Positions 28,701 to 34,750 of a DNA stretch of 64,000 nt are shown here, in pieces (positions within the stretch are counted from its first letter, which is position 1; each line of letters opens with the position of its first letter). The stretch covers positions 1,612,001 to 1,676,000 of the forward strand of contig DAJPGJ010000001.1 of assembly GCA_025992705.1 (NCBI GenBank), in the 5' to 3' direction. Origin of the DNA: Coriobacteriaceae bacterium. GTDB lineage: Bacteria; Actinomycetota; Coriobacteriia; Coriobacteriales; QAMH01. A program made the position numbers and the translations under genes. The notes under the pieces are model-generated. The model worked only from the letters and a program-made list of their open reading frames with translations. It was not told the origin of the DNA and did not search any database.

Positions 28701-31700
28701 CCGTGGCGGCACCCACGTACAGGACGCTGCCATCGGCCAGGGCGTTGCCGCCAAACTGCAGGGTGGAGCTGGCATCGCTGTAGAAGCTCAGCTGTACCTT
28801 GTTCTCCTCCCACTGTGCGTAGATGGTGAGCGTGGCACCGCTGTTAACGCCGGAAAGGTTGAAGACGTCCTTGACCTTGGCGCCGCCGGCAACGTCAGTG
28901 CCACTACCGTTGGCGGCCGTGTTCCACTTCTTGAAGGTGTAACCGGCACGCGTCGGATTGCTCGGAAGCGTCAGCGCCGTCTCGGGCTGGGCGTTGGGCG
29001 TGCTCGTGTTGGGCGAGCCACCGTTGGCGTTCCAGCTGATGGTGTAGGTGAAGGCAGCCCAGGTGCCGGTCAGCGTGGCGGTACCCTTGAGGGTGCCGTC
29101 GGCAGAGCTACCGGACCAGGAGATCTTGAAGTTTGCCACGGGCGTATTGCCACTCGCGACGGTGGCCGCCGCGTTGCTCGCGTTGGTGTAGGACCACTTG
29201 TCAAAGTTGAAGCCCGTGCGCTGGTAGATGGTGCTGCCAGCTGGCACGTTGAGGTTGCTGCCGTAGTTGGCGGTCATCGTGTAGGGGTTGGGCGACACGC
29301 CAGACTTGATGGTGGCATCCGCCGCGCCCGGCTGGAAGGTGAAGGTCACCTGGGCAGCCTGCCACAGGGCGTAGAGCGTCTTGGATGCGGTCAGGTTGTT
29401 GAAGGTGGCACCAGCCTGATACCTGGTTGCCGTGGTGGAGTCCTTCGTCTCGGTCCAGCCGAGGAAGTTGTAACCCACGCGCGTGGGGTTGGTCACGGAC
29501 GGGATGGTGTAGGAGCCACCATTGAGAATGTTGGCCGTGGTGGTCACACCAGTGCCGGCGCTGCCATAGGAGCCGCCGTTGGGGTTCAGGGTAAAGGTGA
29601 CGCGGTCCTTCTCGGTCCACTTGGCGTAGAGCTTGATGGTGGTGGTGGACTCGTTTGCCTGGCCCGCGCCCTTGGCGGCGTTCCACAAATTGTTAAAGGT
29701 CATGGCATTGGACATCTGCGTACCGGTGCCGCTGCCGTTGGAGTCTTTCTGGAAGAACCAGCCGCCAAAGGTGTAGCCGGTCTTGGTGGGGGCAGTCGGG
29801 AGCGTCACGTTGGCGGTCCACTTGAGGCTGCCCTGCGTGTTGTAGGCCGTGCCGTCGCTGGCACCGGAAGCCTGGTCGTAGAACACGGCGCTGAAGCCCG
29901 TACGCTCGGTCCACTGCGCGTAGAAGGTGGTGGCGGTGGTGATGTTGCTCGTCGTGGCGCCGGCAGCATAGGCGGTACCAGAGCCATTGGCGGCCGTATT
30001 CCAGCCCGCAAAGGTGTAGCCCATGACGCTCGGAGTGGTGCTGGGCAGCGTATAGGGCGTGTTATAGGTAACGGTAGTATTAGAGGGCGTGCCAGTGACG
30101 TTAGTTACAGCGCCCGTGGGTTTATTCGCGTTAAAGCTGATGGCGGGGTTTGCGGCCCACTGCGCATACAGCGTGATGTTCGAGGTGATGTTGCTGATGG
30201 TGGCGCCGGCGGCATAAGCGGTACCGGAGCCATTGGCAGCCGTGTTCCAGCCCGTGAAGACGGAGCCGGTCTTGCTAAACGGATTGGCCGCGACGGTATG
30301 GCTGCCGCCCGAGGCGACGGTTGCGGAGGCCGGAGCCGAGCCGCTGGTCGAGCCATTGCCGTTGTACGAGACGGTGAACAGCTGCGTCCACTTGGCGTAG
30401 AGGGTCTTGGTCACATTGGCCGTCACGTTCGGAATGCTGATGGAGCCGCCGGCAGCGTAGACGACGGGGCCACTTGCGCTTTCGGCCCAGCCATCGAAGC
30501 GATAGCCGGCGAGCGACGGCGCAGCACCGGCAGTGCCGCTGAAGGTGGCGTTATAGTTGACTTTCTTGGTGGAGGAAGACGGCATGCCCGTAGGATTGCC
30601 AGTCGTATTCTTATTGTAGTTTATGGTGACATCGTACTGGTTGATTTCCCACACGGCATAGAGCTGCAGTGTGTCACCATTGTTTATCGTGGGATACGCC
30701 GTAGCGATCGCGCCGGCGGAATCGATAACCTTACTGCCACCTGCAGACGTAGCCCAACCCTTAAAGGTGTAGCCAGTCTTTGAAAAACCAGCTTCAGGTT
30801 TCGTTCCCGTCGCAGTACCGTTCATGGTTGCGAAAACGCCACGATCGGAGTAGGTGGCAGTCTGAGCAGAACCAGAAGTAGCACCATTGGGGTTATAGGT
30901 CACCGTAAAGGAAAGAGTTTCCTTGACCTCTTGCGGCTGGAAGATGATTGGCTTGAAAATATTTGCGTTAAACGCGCTCGTAGAATCACCATAGAACCCA
31001 AAGAGCATATTCAAGAAATCAGCAAACACGATACCCTCTTTGGGTAGAGGATGAGCTTTTGCTGTATCAACCGTTGCGTAGAAATCATAGTTTGCAGGAA
31101 CAGGATTGGGTGTAGCAGGGCAGGCCTGCCATTCAATCCTTTCTGTATACTCAAGAGACTCATTCCAATACGTCAATTGACCATTAGATTGGAAGTTGTC
31201 GAATCTAACACCAACAGCACCACCCGTAGTCCAAACAGGATAGGCATGCCAATCAGAGAACTGAGTCTTCCTCATGTTAGAAGAGATGGCGCTAGCAACA
31301 GGATTGACATTCGTCCAACCACGCCAATTCTTGTTTGTATTGTCATAGGCAATTACATACCAATTTGCAATATTCGTACCATATTTCTTAAGCTTTTTGG
31401 TCTGTGCGTTGAGGTTAGCAACTGTCGTAACCTGAGTACCATTTACCAGTACACCAGCAGCAGTAGTAGTGCCACTAAAGGTAATAGTGTCACCCGCAAA
31501 TGCAAAGAAGGCACCCGTGCTTAAATATACGGGATCCTTGGCATTCCAGTTATTAGATGCTGTTTCCGGAGTATCAGTTCCATAGTTAGACATATAGTTA
31601 GTAAGCTGCTCGTTCAAATGAATGGTAACGACCGGATCAGCTTGGGGCGTAAGATCACGAACAGGTCCATAAATCTCGTCAGAAGCTGATTCCAGATAGC

Positions 31701-32487
31701 GTACAGGACCATATATATCATCGACGCAATTGTTTACGACAGTTTCACCTCCCTCGACAACAGAGGAGCTATTCCCAGCTGCATTAGCTTGATCGCTAGT
31801 CGTCGGCTGAGTGATAGACACATCCTCGGCTACACCCGGGCTAGAGGCAGATGCATTAGCTTGGTCGCTAGTCGTCGTCTGCGTGCTATCCGGGCCTTCA
31901 GCCTTGTTGTCGTTCAGGGAGGGCTTCGCAACGTTGGCATCAACATCGCAATCCGCATTCTCACCTGCGGATTCGTCGGCGGTGTCCTGGGCGCTATCGG
32001 CGCTATCAGGATTGCTATCAGCATCGGCGGAATTTACCGTCCCCAGAATAGACGAAGACCCCGCGACCGAATCGGTGGCGGAGTCTTCGTTGGAGGCGCT
32101 ATCTGCCTTGGCTGCATCCCCTGGACCTTCGGTCCCAGAGGAGCCGGGTTCATCACCCGGACTAGCTTTGCCAGACGATGTTGATGCCAAGGTCACTATT
32201 TCGACCTGACCGGCATCAATGCCATCTGAAATAGCATTTTGCGTTTCTAGCTTCACAGCGGTGTCTCCGTTGGACGTAGCGACCGCTTGCGTACTAGCAG
32301 TACACATGCTATCATTATTACTATCAGTTGACGCAAAAGCGTGCATAGGTTGAAGGAGGAAGCAGACAAAGGCAACGAGCACGGCAAAGAGGGCCGCTAA
32401 TACCAGCGATCTCCTCGTCTGCGCGTGAGCAGCATGAGAGACGGCTGTCGCCAGCCCGCTTCTCTCTATGTCGTAGTGCTTCTGCAC
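19726..32487 (-). CDS. Giant InlB B-repeat adhesin (4253 aa) with LPXTG-like sorting signal
   Basis: The start is a GTG at 32487. A long signal peptide contains SLVLAALFAVLVAFVCFLL. Then comes a Ser/Asp/Ala-rich region to about residue 290, with duplicated words TTSDQANA and DEIYGPVR/DDIYGPVR, and a non-repeat domain at about 290-510. About thirty InlB B-type repeats of 65-90 residues follow, each ending in a GYxFxGW-type motif (for example GYTFKGWATSAGGS, HHTLKGWNTKADGTG) and a strand with LYAQW. The C-terminus has PPRTGD, a hydrophobic helix and RRRREEEDEK, the layout of a sortase signal with PPRTG in place of LPXTG. Such proteins are wall-attached and probably mediate contact with host or other cells. 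No sortase gene is in the window. It is coupled to the 880-residue protein. Confidence 0.92.
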   Translation of the reverse strand: MQKHYDIERSGLATAVSHAAHAQTRRSLVLAALFAVLVAFVCFLLQPMHAFASTDSNNDSMCTASTQAVATSNGDTAVKLETQNAISDGIDAGQVEIVTLASTSSGKASPGDEPGSSGTEGPGDAAKADSASNEDSATDSVAGSSSILGTVNSADADSNPDSADSAQDTADESAGENADCDVDANVAKPSLNDNKAEGPDSTQTTTSDQANASASSPGVAEDVSITQPTTSDQANAAGNSSSVVEGGETVVNNCVDDIYGPVRYLESASDEIYGPVRDLTPQADPVVTIHLNEQLTNYMSNYGTDTPETASNNWNAKDPVYLSTGAFFAFAGDTITFSGTTTAAGVLVNGTQVTTVANLNAQTKKLKKYGTNIANWYVIAYDNTNKNWRGWTNVNPVASAISSNMRKTQFSDWHAYPVWTTGGAVGVRFDNFQSNGQLTYWNESLEYTERIEWQACPATPNPVPANYDFYATVDTAKAHPLPKEGIVFADFLNMLFGFYGDSTSAFNANIFKPIIFQPQEVKETLSFTVTYNPNGATSGSAQTATYSDRGVFATMNGTATGTKPEAGFSKTGYTFKGWATSAGGSKVIDSAGAIATAYPTINNGDTLQLYAVWEINQYDVTINYNKNTTGNPTGMPSSSTKKVNYNATFSGTAGAAPSLAGYRFDGWAESASGPVVYAAGGSISIPNVTANVTKTLYAKWTQLFTVSYNGNGSTSGSAPASATVASGGSHTVAANPFSKTGSVFTGWNTAANGSGTAYAAGATISNITSNITLYAQWAANPAISFNANKPTGAVTNVTGTPSNTTVTYNTPYTLPSTTPSVMGYTFAGWNTAANGSGTAYAAGATTSNITTATTFYAQWTERTGFSAVFYDQASGASDGTAYNTQGSLKWTANVTLPTAPTKTGYTFGGWFFQKDSNGSGTGTQMSNAMTFNNLWNAAKGAGQANESTTTIKLYAKWTEKDRVTFTLNPNGGSYGSAGTGVTTTANILNGGSYTIPSVTNPTRVGYNFLGWTETKDSTTATRYQAGATFNNLTASKTLYALWQAAQVTFTFQPGAADATIKSGVSPNPYTMTANYGSNLNVPAGSTIYQRTGFNFDKWSYTNASNAAATVASGNTPVANFKISWSGSSADGTLKGTATLTGTWAAFTYTISWNANGGSPNTSTPNAQPETALTLPSNPTRAGYTFKKWNTAANGSGTDVAGGAKVKDVFNLSGVNSGATLTIYAQWEENKVQLSFYSDASSTLQFGGNALADGSVLYVGAATGDIYASASATTPTGQNISAGIRPVIDSNHEYSVASGSKWTLGSYSGTAVAAANVGAGGVLTVPKTSGLYTNNSYYLTVSPKGIAFTVEYYFQSTTNDTTYTIDARATTNDTAPFGWTVEAGTTAGTAGNAITIVRKSFTGFTYDDAKTGTAKKITISGTPGDNVIKLYFKRNVNNVQVSYSGDVPAGAVYTPATQSVKYGATVNLTAPSAVTGYTFTGWTVVSGGVTISGNSFTMPNNAVVIQGVWSKNKFNVTFKNSNASYGTLGTPTTQSIDFGDSLSGVPTTTAKTGYYFIGWEVYENCTTAGNESTGTNMGIVSTAGLLGTEGASSTPWTCNGNAVMIARWGRTLTIIYQAPSTGGFTEVNGAMSSGVVTTPGTRYVGLQSGWDLPEYGGALDPAGDRNAGNPKAKPGYKFTGWKFTGDDGTTGYVEGYYNSGVFVRTGGDNMPATVTMTYEFEAVYTETTQQLHFDNHVANISGLTGTGATDVTAKTGEVVPLPQDATYKMTTNPSAYELLGWTTDATYVSGTSTLYTSTFTMTAGTKSSIYNMAGVDYGYGVTLYPVFREKLVTITYTTTTGSASMGTLSKNNEGSNFGMASGTPAGSTPTAGTGHKFIGWFTDAAGTTPVPAGWVDASNKLTPQATGGVFANATYYAKFEAEKYDVTFKIGDHGTWTDGSTADKTGLKVTYNTAVGSANVPGTKANTGYGFVQWVDADGKTYSNAALASLLITKPMTFTAKWEERTGNTINYVVNGGTPQPASQQVSYTAVINNVMSNDAKNVAKQGYNFAGWYMDAGLTKALTNTMSYAEAVAAAGITAKDDGTFELTLYAKWDEKSYTIHYNARYPEGTSPAIADKTVTWTQANLLASGFETLTVPGYDFIKWSSTTAASGMTVNNSTVFSALYQSLFGTTDNTKTEITLYGIWDQKSFTVRFVDDKGADLRAPMSGLTWNDQIDYFDYIITDGSAFLNGWKYTPAGGTEQTWLKTSGKLNVSAFDGTPTPADGATFILTADLIKNALFEIEFNTVDFVANTPGTLDPNGIHKVGSVTGYMTPGTMADITNLNTHDYIAEFERPDGTNRNDLLKGYVYQIVNWPAGSGRSDTKTTSIAADVVSGAKVTFVVYWVEKQFTVKYDLGTDSTGAPAPSSVVKPADKNVGWNSTNLTPTGADVPVWDGHYPPVWQYKNASGNWIDVPSGAKFSAIALNNDTVTSITLRAKWEANEVTITYTTQTGGTAKSSDNVINVPNHGSASEKVNAVSGTPHAVTATANAGYKFIGWYKDGVLVTSGATLTVTKPAGSDIFTTGTYEARFTPLGQIDYTIEYWLEQLDGTYAEDLALAPRGNGSGEEGSTVVVTNAMKKSIKGFTYTPGVTGSIETIDPLTGGQKLKLYYVRNAYNVNVSSAAPGADAPETLPVPNYPTTGITAATTEQKYGAPLVMPTMPATDGWTFSWSVSYTETGATTPVTMTLANAANFTMPDGPVTIVGVWSRNGHNVAFRSDSTPGMGGTVTVKAPATMPFTVAHGKTLTDASSTGNSSNITVTPDYDFVFAGWSYVGADGVTYTTQNPDSVIINCDTTFTAIWAQTFFVSYGPGSGPNNHGGAGFTSTIVVDDEVSGNPNVNTFPLMIGGNDRTQDAPAAAGYRFVGWTWNINGTKYYWIAPSGAGYDTTGLGTAGTMDFEVRSNVEFIAIWEAMEQDLIFSIDSLEGTGTWTPTGTAAGTTGNYIVMPKPRTDQTVTLLTSADITLPNYSLEGWKIWTDTNNDGVISAGELSATAYTGTFKMPAHGVIFVPVWSFDGLKINYAIANPDGSTYVRGTLSNFVDPINNASMTVAPGTVATAKPGYKFVGWYLDADCTIPLGVDEVRDWVSNITQGTSVISSTLKPHRPDAGWAPVTFYAKFAPAATEYTITYMGQNIDGKGYSKLDSIKFSDIESEGTADVMDSSNPAASHLLDTTSGRYFGYKFVTGITGELLRAFVKANGTTELIVYYDRIPYDITYDLGTNGSATGTWTGNAGPSQAFGTVTVNVPGATLAGMSLSGWTVTWNDPTDGSEKTATLGADGAHFTMPFAPVKVTANWAKNMEFSILVYKLIYDENGKLVVTTETIPTGWNNKYTTIEGSTVTIKPGASTLTITGAGTQTSSLPGTLPMPSCPGWAYVAGLCDPFGVYSTAGLGADGEPVVLKIYYAPKTGYVVNYVVEVDGKQTGVGKRDGVYWYTNDLAMEGSPAGITGYELEGYGWQYKDAAGNLHDITAAMTYGNIVKGIHGVERDSIMSITLYAKLKARNYTVIWGDDTNGADASYVEITKKNNFGWTSNVPLDDPATLAKYNKPGYKWMGWEVRPAGGATPTKYAPGATVDLKTLAALLGISDRDDASSANAIVLYAVWVKWAPVTIEFYTNDGGVENKLPDTVHFSEADQVVYEGARYTVSEAIVKAHRPMGYTIPGTMPSLIAKAEGNILKVVYQAISDFKLNLATNYGEEGTLAQIITGLTWNEQPDAKATAEPTRVGYRLLDKPARWNTKADGSGHSFDADATYAQIAAWIFGEGIDDMTVLEQGLTLYAQWVLANDFEVIYDLNNDPEKNGNVLTVVPDNRTPIDVENLNMHGVGWTEGGFDKSNDDELDAAPNGYEFAGWNTKADGTGLQIDNTMTYKQISDYLDPKHEQKTITLYAQWKELEIEITYTVSNEEHGSIDRFVDKVSAVTLQPVGEGSSAGTQLHSVATAKPGYHFVEWVLVTPEMQAQMMAMANNTYANVLKMLRDDKSELSIDKHANDGRLYAATYMARFERNADASVIYDANGGYGSIDPFSTAHGLSFALDGGSNFGMNHHTLKGWNTKADGTGTHYELGQSGLVMPEEGMKLYAEWGINSYGVNVLPPKDGGSVNVSGTDVVWGEKIPQSFIDGLNPWADWGHSFSGWEYTMTNADTGEVTTGFVNDLSELTVLGQLEIRPVFEGSYVVDGPPRTGDELTMLTLEAVCGIAALMMLLLVIARRRREEEDEK

Positions 32488-32709
32488 CCTGCTGCCTTTC
32501 CTTCTTGCTTCCGGCCCGCGAGTCGCCGCACAGTCTTCCCGTTTATGAAGGCTTGCGGTTCATACAATCCGCCACGCCCTCTGGGTTTGACGGTTTGCCC
32601 TAAGGCTTGCCGTCAAGTCCCCCCACTGGGTGACTTTGGCTGACTCCTCGCGAAGGGCGCAGTGCGCCCAATGCCGCTTTTGAATCATTGCGTACTCTAC
32701 TCCCAGACC

Positions 32710-32943
32710 CCCGCGCTGTAAACCCCCAGGTCAAAGAAAGCGCGGGATTTTTGGCATTTTTGGCGCGGGATACCATGTGACCTGCGCAAACGAGGCGCGG
32801 AAGCCGTCAAATCATCTCTTATCACACCCAAAATCCCCGCGCTGTCCAAAATACAGGCGCGGAACCCAGCGCGGGAAAAGTGCCGAAATTGTCATTCGAT
32901 ATGCTTTGACCTGCTGTGATAAAGCGCGGAACCAAGCGCGGAA
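32710..32943. repeat. Cluster of nine RGCGCGGRA sites
   Basis: Nine copies of RGCGCGG followed by A, G or GA lie within 234 bp. Seven are on the plus strand (32739, 32762, 32794, 32856, 32868, 32923, 32935). Two are on the minus strand (32710-32717 and 32836-32843). They lie 220-460 bp upstream of the giant adhesin start. They could be operator sites for a repressor or activator of the adhesin operon, or a decayed direct-repeat array. No gene is present. Confidence 0.6.
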
Positions 32944-33318
32944 GCCTACAGAACGGCGTCACTTTGTCAGTCAGAAGCAGCAGCAGCGCCCGATGACGGC
33001 ATAGAAACTTGACCAACACGAGTCCTTTCTTCGATCTCCAGCGGGTGTCTAAAATCGCCCCTTCATTGTCGTTTGCCTGCGGTTCCGCGCTACCTTCGCT
33101 CCGCCCACCTGCCTTTCCGCGCCACCCTCTCGTTGCTCATCCGCGCTTCCGCACTGAAGCATTACGTGACTGCAAACTCGCCCCAGACATCGCTGCAAAT
33201 CCCTCCCAGATTTCTGCGCATCCAATATGAACGGTCGATTTTTGACAACGAGCGGCACGCCCACCCCCGTTCTCTCCATCCCCCATCCACAATTCTCGGA
33301 AGGCGGCGACCCCCCCCC

Positions 33319-33405
33319 TGTCATCCCGAGCGAAGCGAACGCAATGAGCGCAGTCGAGGGATCTCCCCGTTCCGCCGCCTTGCGGCAGCTCCAGTCGAGA
33401 TGACA
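33319..33405 (+). repeat. Dispersed TGTCATCCCGAGC repeat, copy 3 (full inverted-repeat form)
   Basis: It starts TGTCATCCCGAGCGAAGCG and ends TCGAGATGACA, so both termini are inverted copies of each other, like a small non-autonomous mobile element. The interior has CAGTCGAGGGATCTC and a CGCCGCCTTGCGGC hairpin. Confidence 0.82.
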
Positions 33406-33475
33406 GCGAGTGCCCCGCTGACTTGTATCGCAGGGTCAGACCCCGTGACACACAGCGCCAGATGCAACACCTCGG

Positions 33476-33534
33476 GCGCGTGATGCGTCTACCAGGGCAC
33501 ATGGGTTTCTAAGCCCTGGAGACGCACCAGGCGC
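33476..33534. ncRNA. Loop-conserved hairpin 1 (putative structured RNA or DNA hairpin)
   Basis: The 23-nt left arm (33476-33498) and 22-nt right arm (33513-33534) pair at nearly all positions, with one bulged A. The 14-nt loop ACATGGGTTTCTAA closes on CCAGGGC/GCCCTGG. Two sister hairpins follow at 33649 and 33780 with the same loop class and different, still-paired stems. This pattern suggests the fold is what is kept. Strand is unknown. Confidence 0.6.
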
Positions 33535-33648
33535 CCCCTCCGAAGCCAGAGCCCACGCGCCCGTTCTATATATGGGCGATACGTCGATTGAACCTGTTTG
33601 CGACTTCAGCCGATAGATTCCCGTGGTCACAATGCCAGCAAACAACAC

Positions 33649-33713
33649 GAGGAGCGGGACGTACCCACCGGGGCGCATGGTCTTCTAAGCCCCGTGGGTA
33701 CGTCCCGCTCCTC
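33649..33713. ncRNA. Loop-conserved hairpin 2, 25-bp stem
   Basis: The left arm 33649-33674 and right arm 33689-33713 are complementary throughout apart from one bulged C. The loop is GCATGGTCTTCTAA. Close to the loop the stem reads CCGGGGC/GCCCCG where its sisters read CCAGGGC/GCCCTGG, a compensated change. This is the most stable hairpin of the window. Confidence 0.65.
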
Positions 33714-33779
33714 GCACCCCCACTTCGCATCCTCTTGCGCAGGCATCTCCTACCTGCAGCGCCAGATAAAACGCTTAAA

Positions 33780-33841
33780 GGCATGTGGTGCATCTACCAG
33801 GGCGCATGGTTTTCTAAGCCCTGGCAGGCGCTCCCCGTGCC
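33780..33841. ncRNA. Loop-conserved hairpin 3
   Basis: The left arm 33780-33803 and right arm 33818-33841 pair at about 19 of 24 positions including wobbles. The loop is GCATGGTTTTCTAA. The loop-proximal stem is CCAGGGC/GCCCTGG as in hairpin 1, while the outer stem differs in sequence. Confidence 0.55.
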
Positions 33842-34269
33842 CCCTCACGCTGAGGCAATATGCGGCGCTGAGAGGCGCTAAGGGCGTCTCTGCGCCCCTG
33901 AGACACCCCATAACCCCAGAAAACCCGTTAGAAGGCGTTCAAACGCGTCGTTTTTGCAAGGGATATCGCTCTGTTAGCCACGAGACATCGACCGATCCGC
34001 AAACCCTTGATTCCAAGCCTCGATTTGCCCTGTTTTGGCACCCGAGCTACGCGATTTTGACCCATTTTCGACTCCGATATACGAAAATCGAACCCCATTT
34101 TCGAAACCGCTATGCAATTTCGGAGTTTTGCTATTCGTACTTCGCGAAATCCTAGCTGTTCAAATTTCATAAATATCAATTGTTAGTTGAACATTCATTT
34201 TTGCTAACTATTCAGATAGCGATTTTAAAAGATTTCATTCTCTATTTGGATATACATTCTAATTGCTTA

Positions 34270-34536
34270 AATCACTTAAGATTGAATTACACTTAATCGT
34301 ATTTATTGATTAAGAAGTAATATCAATTAGATGTTTATATCCTATTAATAACTTTTACTTATAAAGGCATTTAACCTTTAAGATGGAAAATTTATTAAAA
34401 GAATTATCAATATATAGATTATTGAAAATTAAATGATTTAATCACTTAAGATTGAATACCGTATTATTTATGTTACGAATTAATCTGTTTTCTTGTTAAT
34501 CTGCATAGAACATTAATCGGATTTCAAATTAATCTG
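34270..34536. repeat. AT-rich iteron-like repeats
   Basis: AATCACTTAAGATTGAAT occurs twice, exactly, at 34270-34287 and 34440-34457. Beyond the second copy, four ATTAATCTG-type words start at 34479, 34495, 34512 and 34528, spaced 16, 17 and 16 bp. The block is by far the most AT-rich of the window and precedes no gene start. It could be a protein-binding array, or part of a replication or partition site of a past mobile element. Confidence 0.5.
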
Positions 34537-34707
34537 ACTCTCAGACAATGCGCTACTCGCATTTATCTATATGCAAGATAATTCAATCCTCGCATTGATC
34601 AGAAACCGGATAAACCAAACTTAGAAACTGAGAAGCATCCCAATCCAAGCAGAAGAAGGCTTTCCAAGAACGCTTTCAGTCTTACCCACCTCACGTCTGT
34701 AGTTCCG

Positions 34708-34742
34708 CGTACGCAAAAAGCGGCCATCTCTAAGATTCGCCA
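34708..34742 (+). repeat. Partial copy of the GCGCAAAAATCGGCCATCTC repeat
   Basis: It contains CGCAAAAAGCGGCCATCTC then TAAGATTCGCC, matching the core of the 185-bp repeats at 36301 and 37839. It lies just beyond the 3' end of the first DUF4143 gene. Confidence 0.6.
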
Positions 34743-34750
34743 CAATGCAT

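Larger units (their letters stand above)
32944..34750. other. Gene-free, structure-rich interval
   Basis: No protein-coding frame is convincing; those present are short and run through repeats. From left to right it holds a dispersed repeat (33319-33405), three related hairpins (33476-33841), a further hairpin of GCGCAGG and CCTGC-A-GCGC (about 33737-33762) and the AACGCGT element (33942-33967). A very AT-rich block at 34140-34640 has repeats, and a partial 185-bp-type repeat lies at 34708-34742. Confidence 0.55.

Noticed and set aside
33476..33841. The three hairpins as a CRISPR array
   Set aside because: The units are not evenly spaced, are different in stem sequence and lack separate spacers; no cas genes are present.
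33588..34155. Overlapping plus-strand frames of 97 and 185 codons through the hairpin cluster
   Set aside because: They run through hairpins and repeats, have no family likeness, and the hairpin loops place an in-phase ATG-NNN-TTC-TAA in one phase only.
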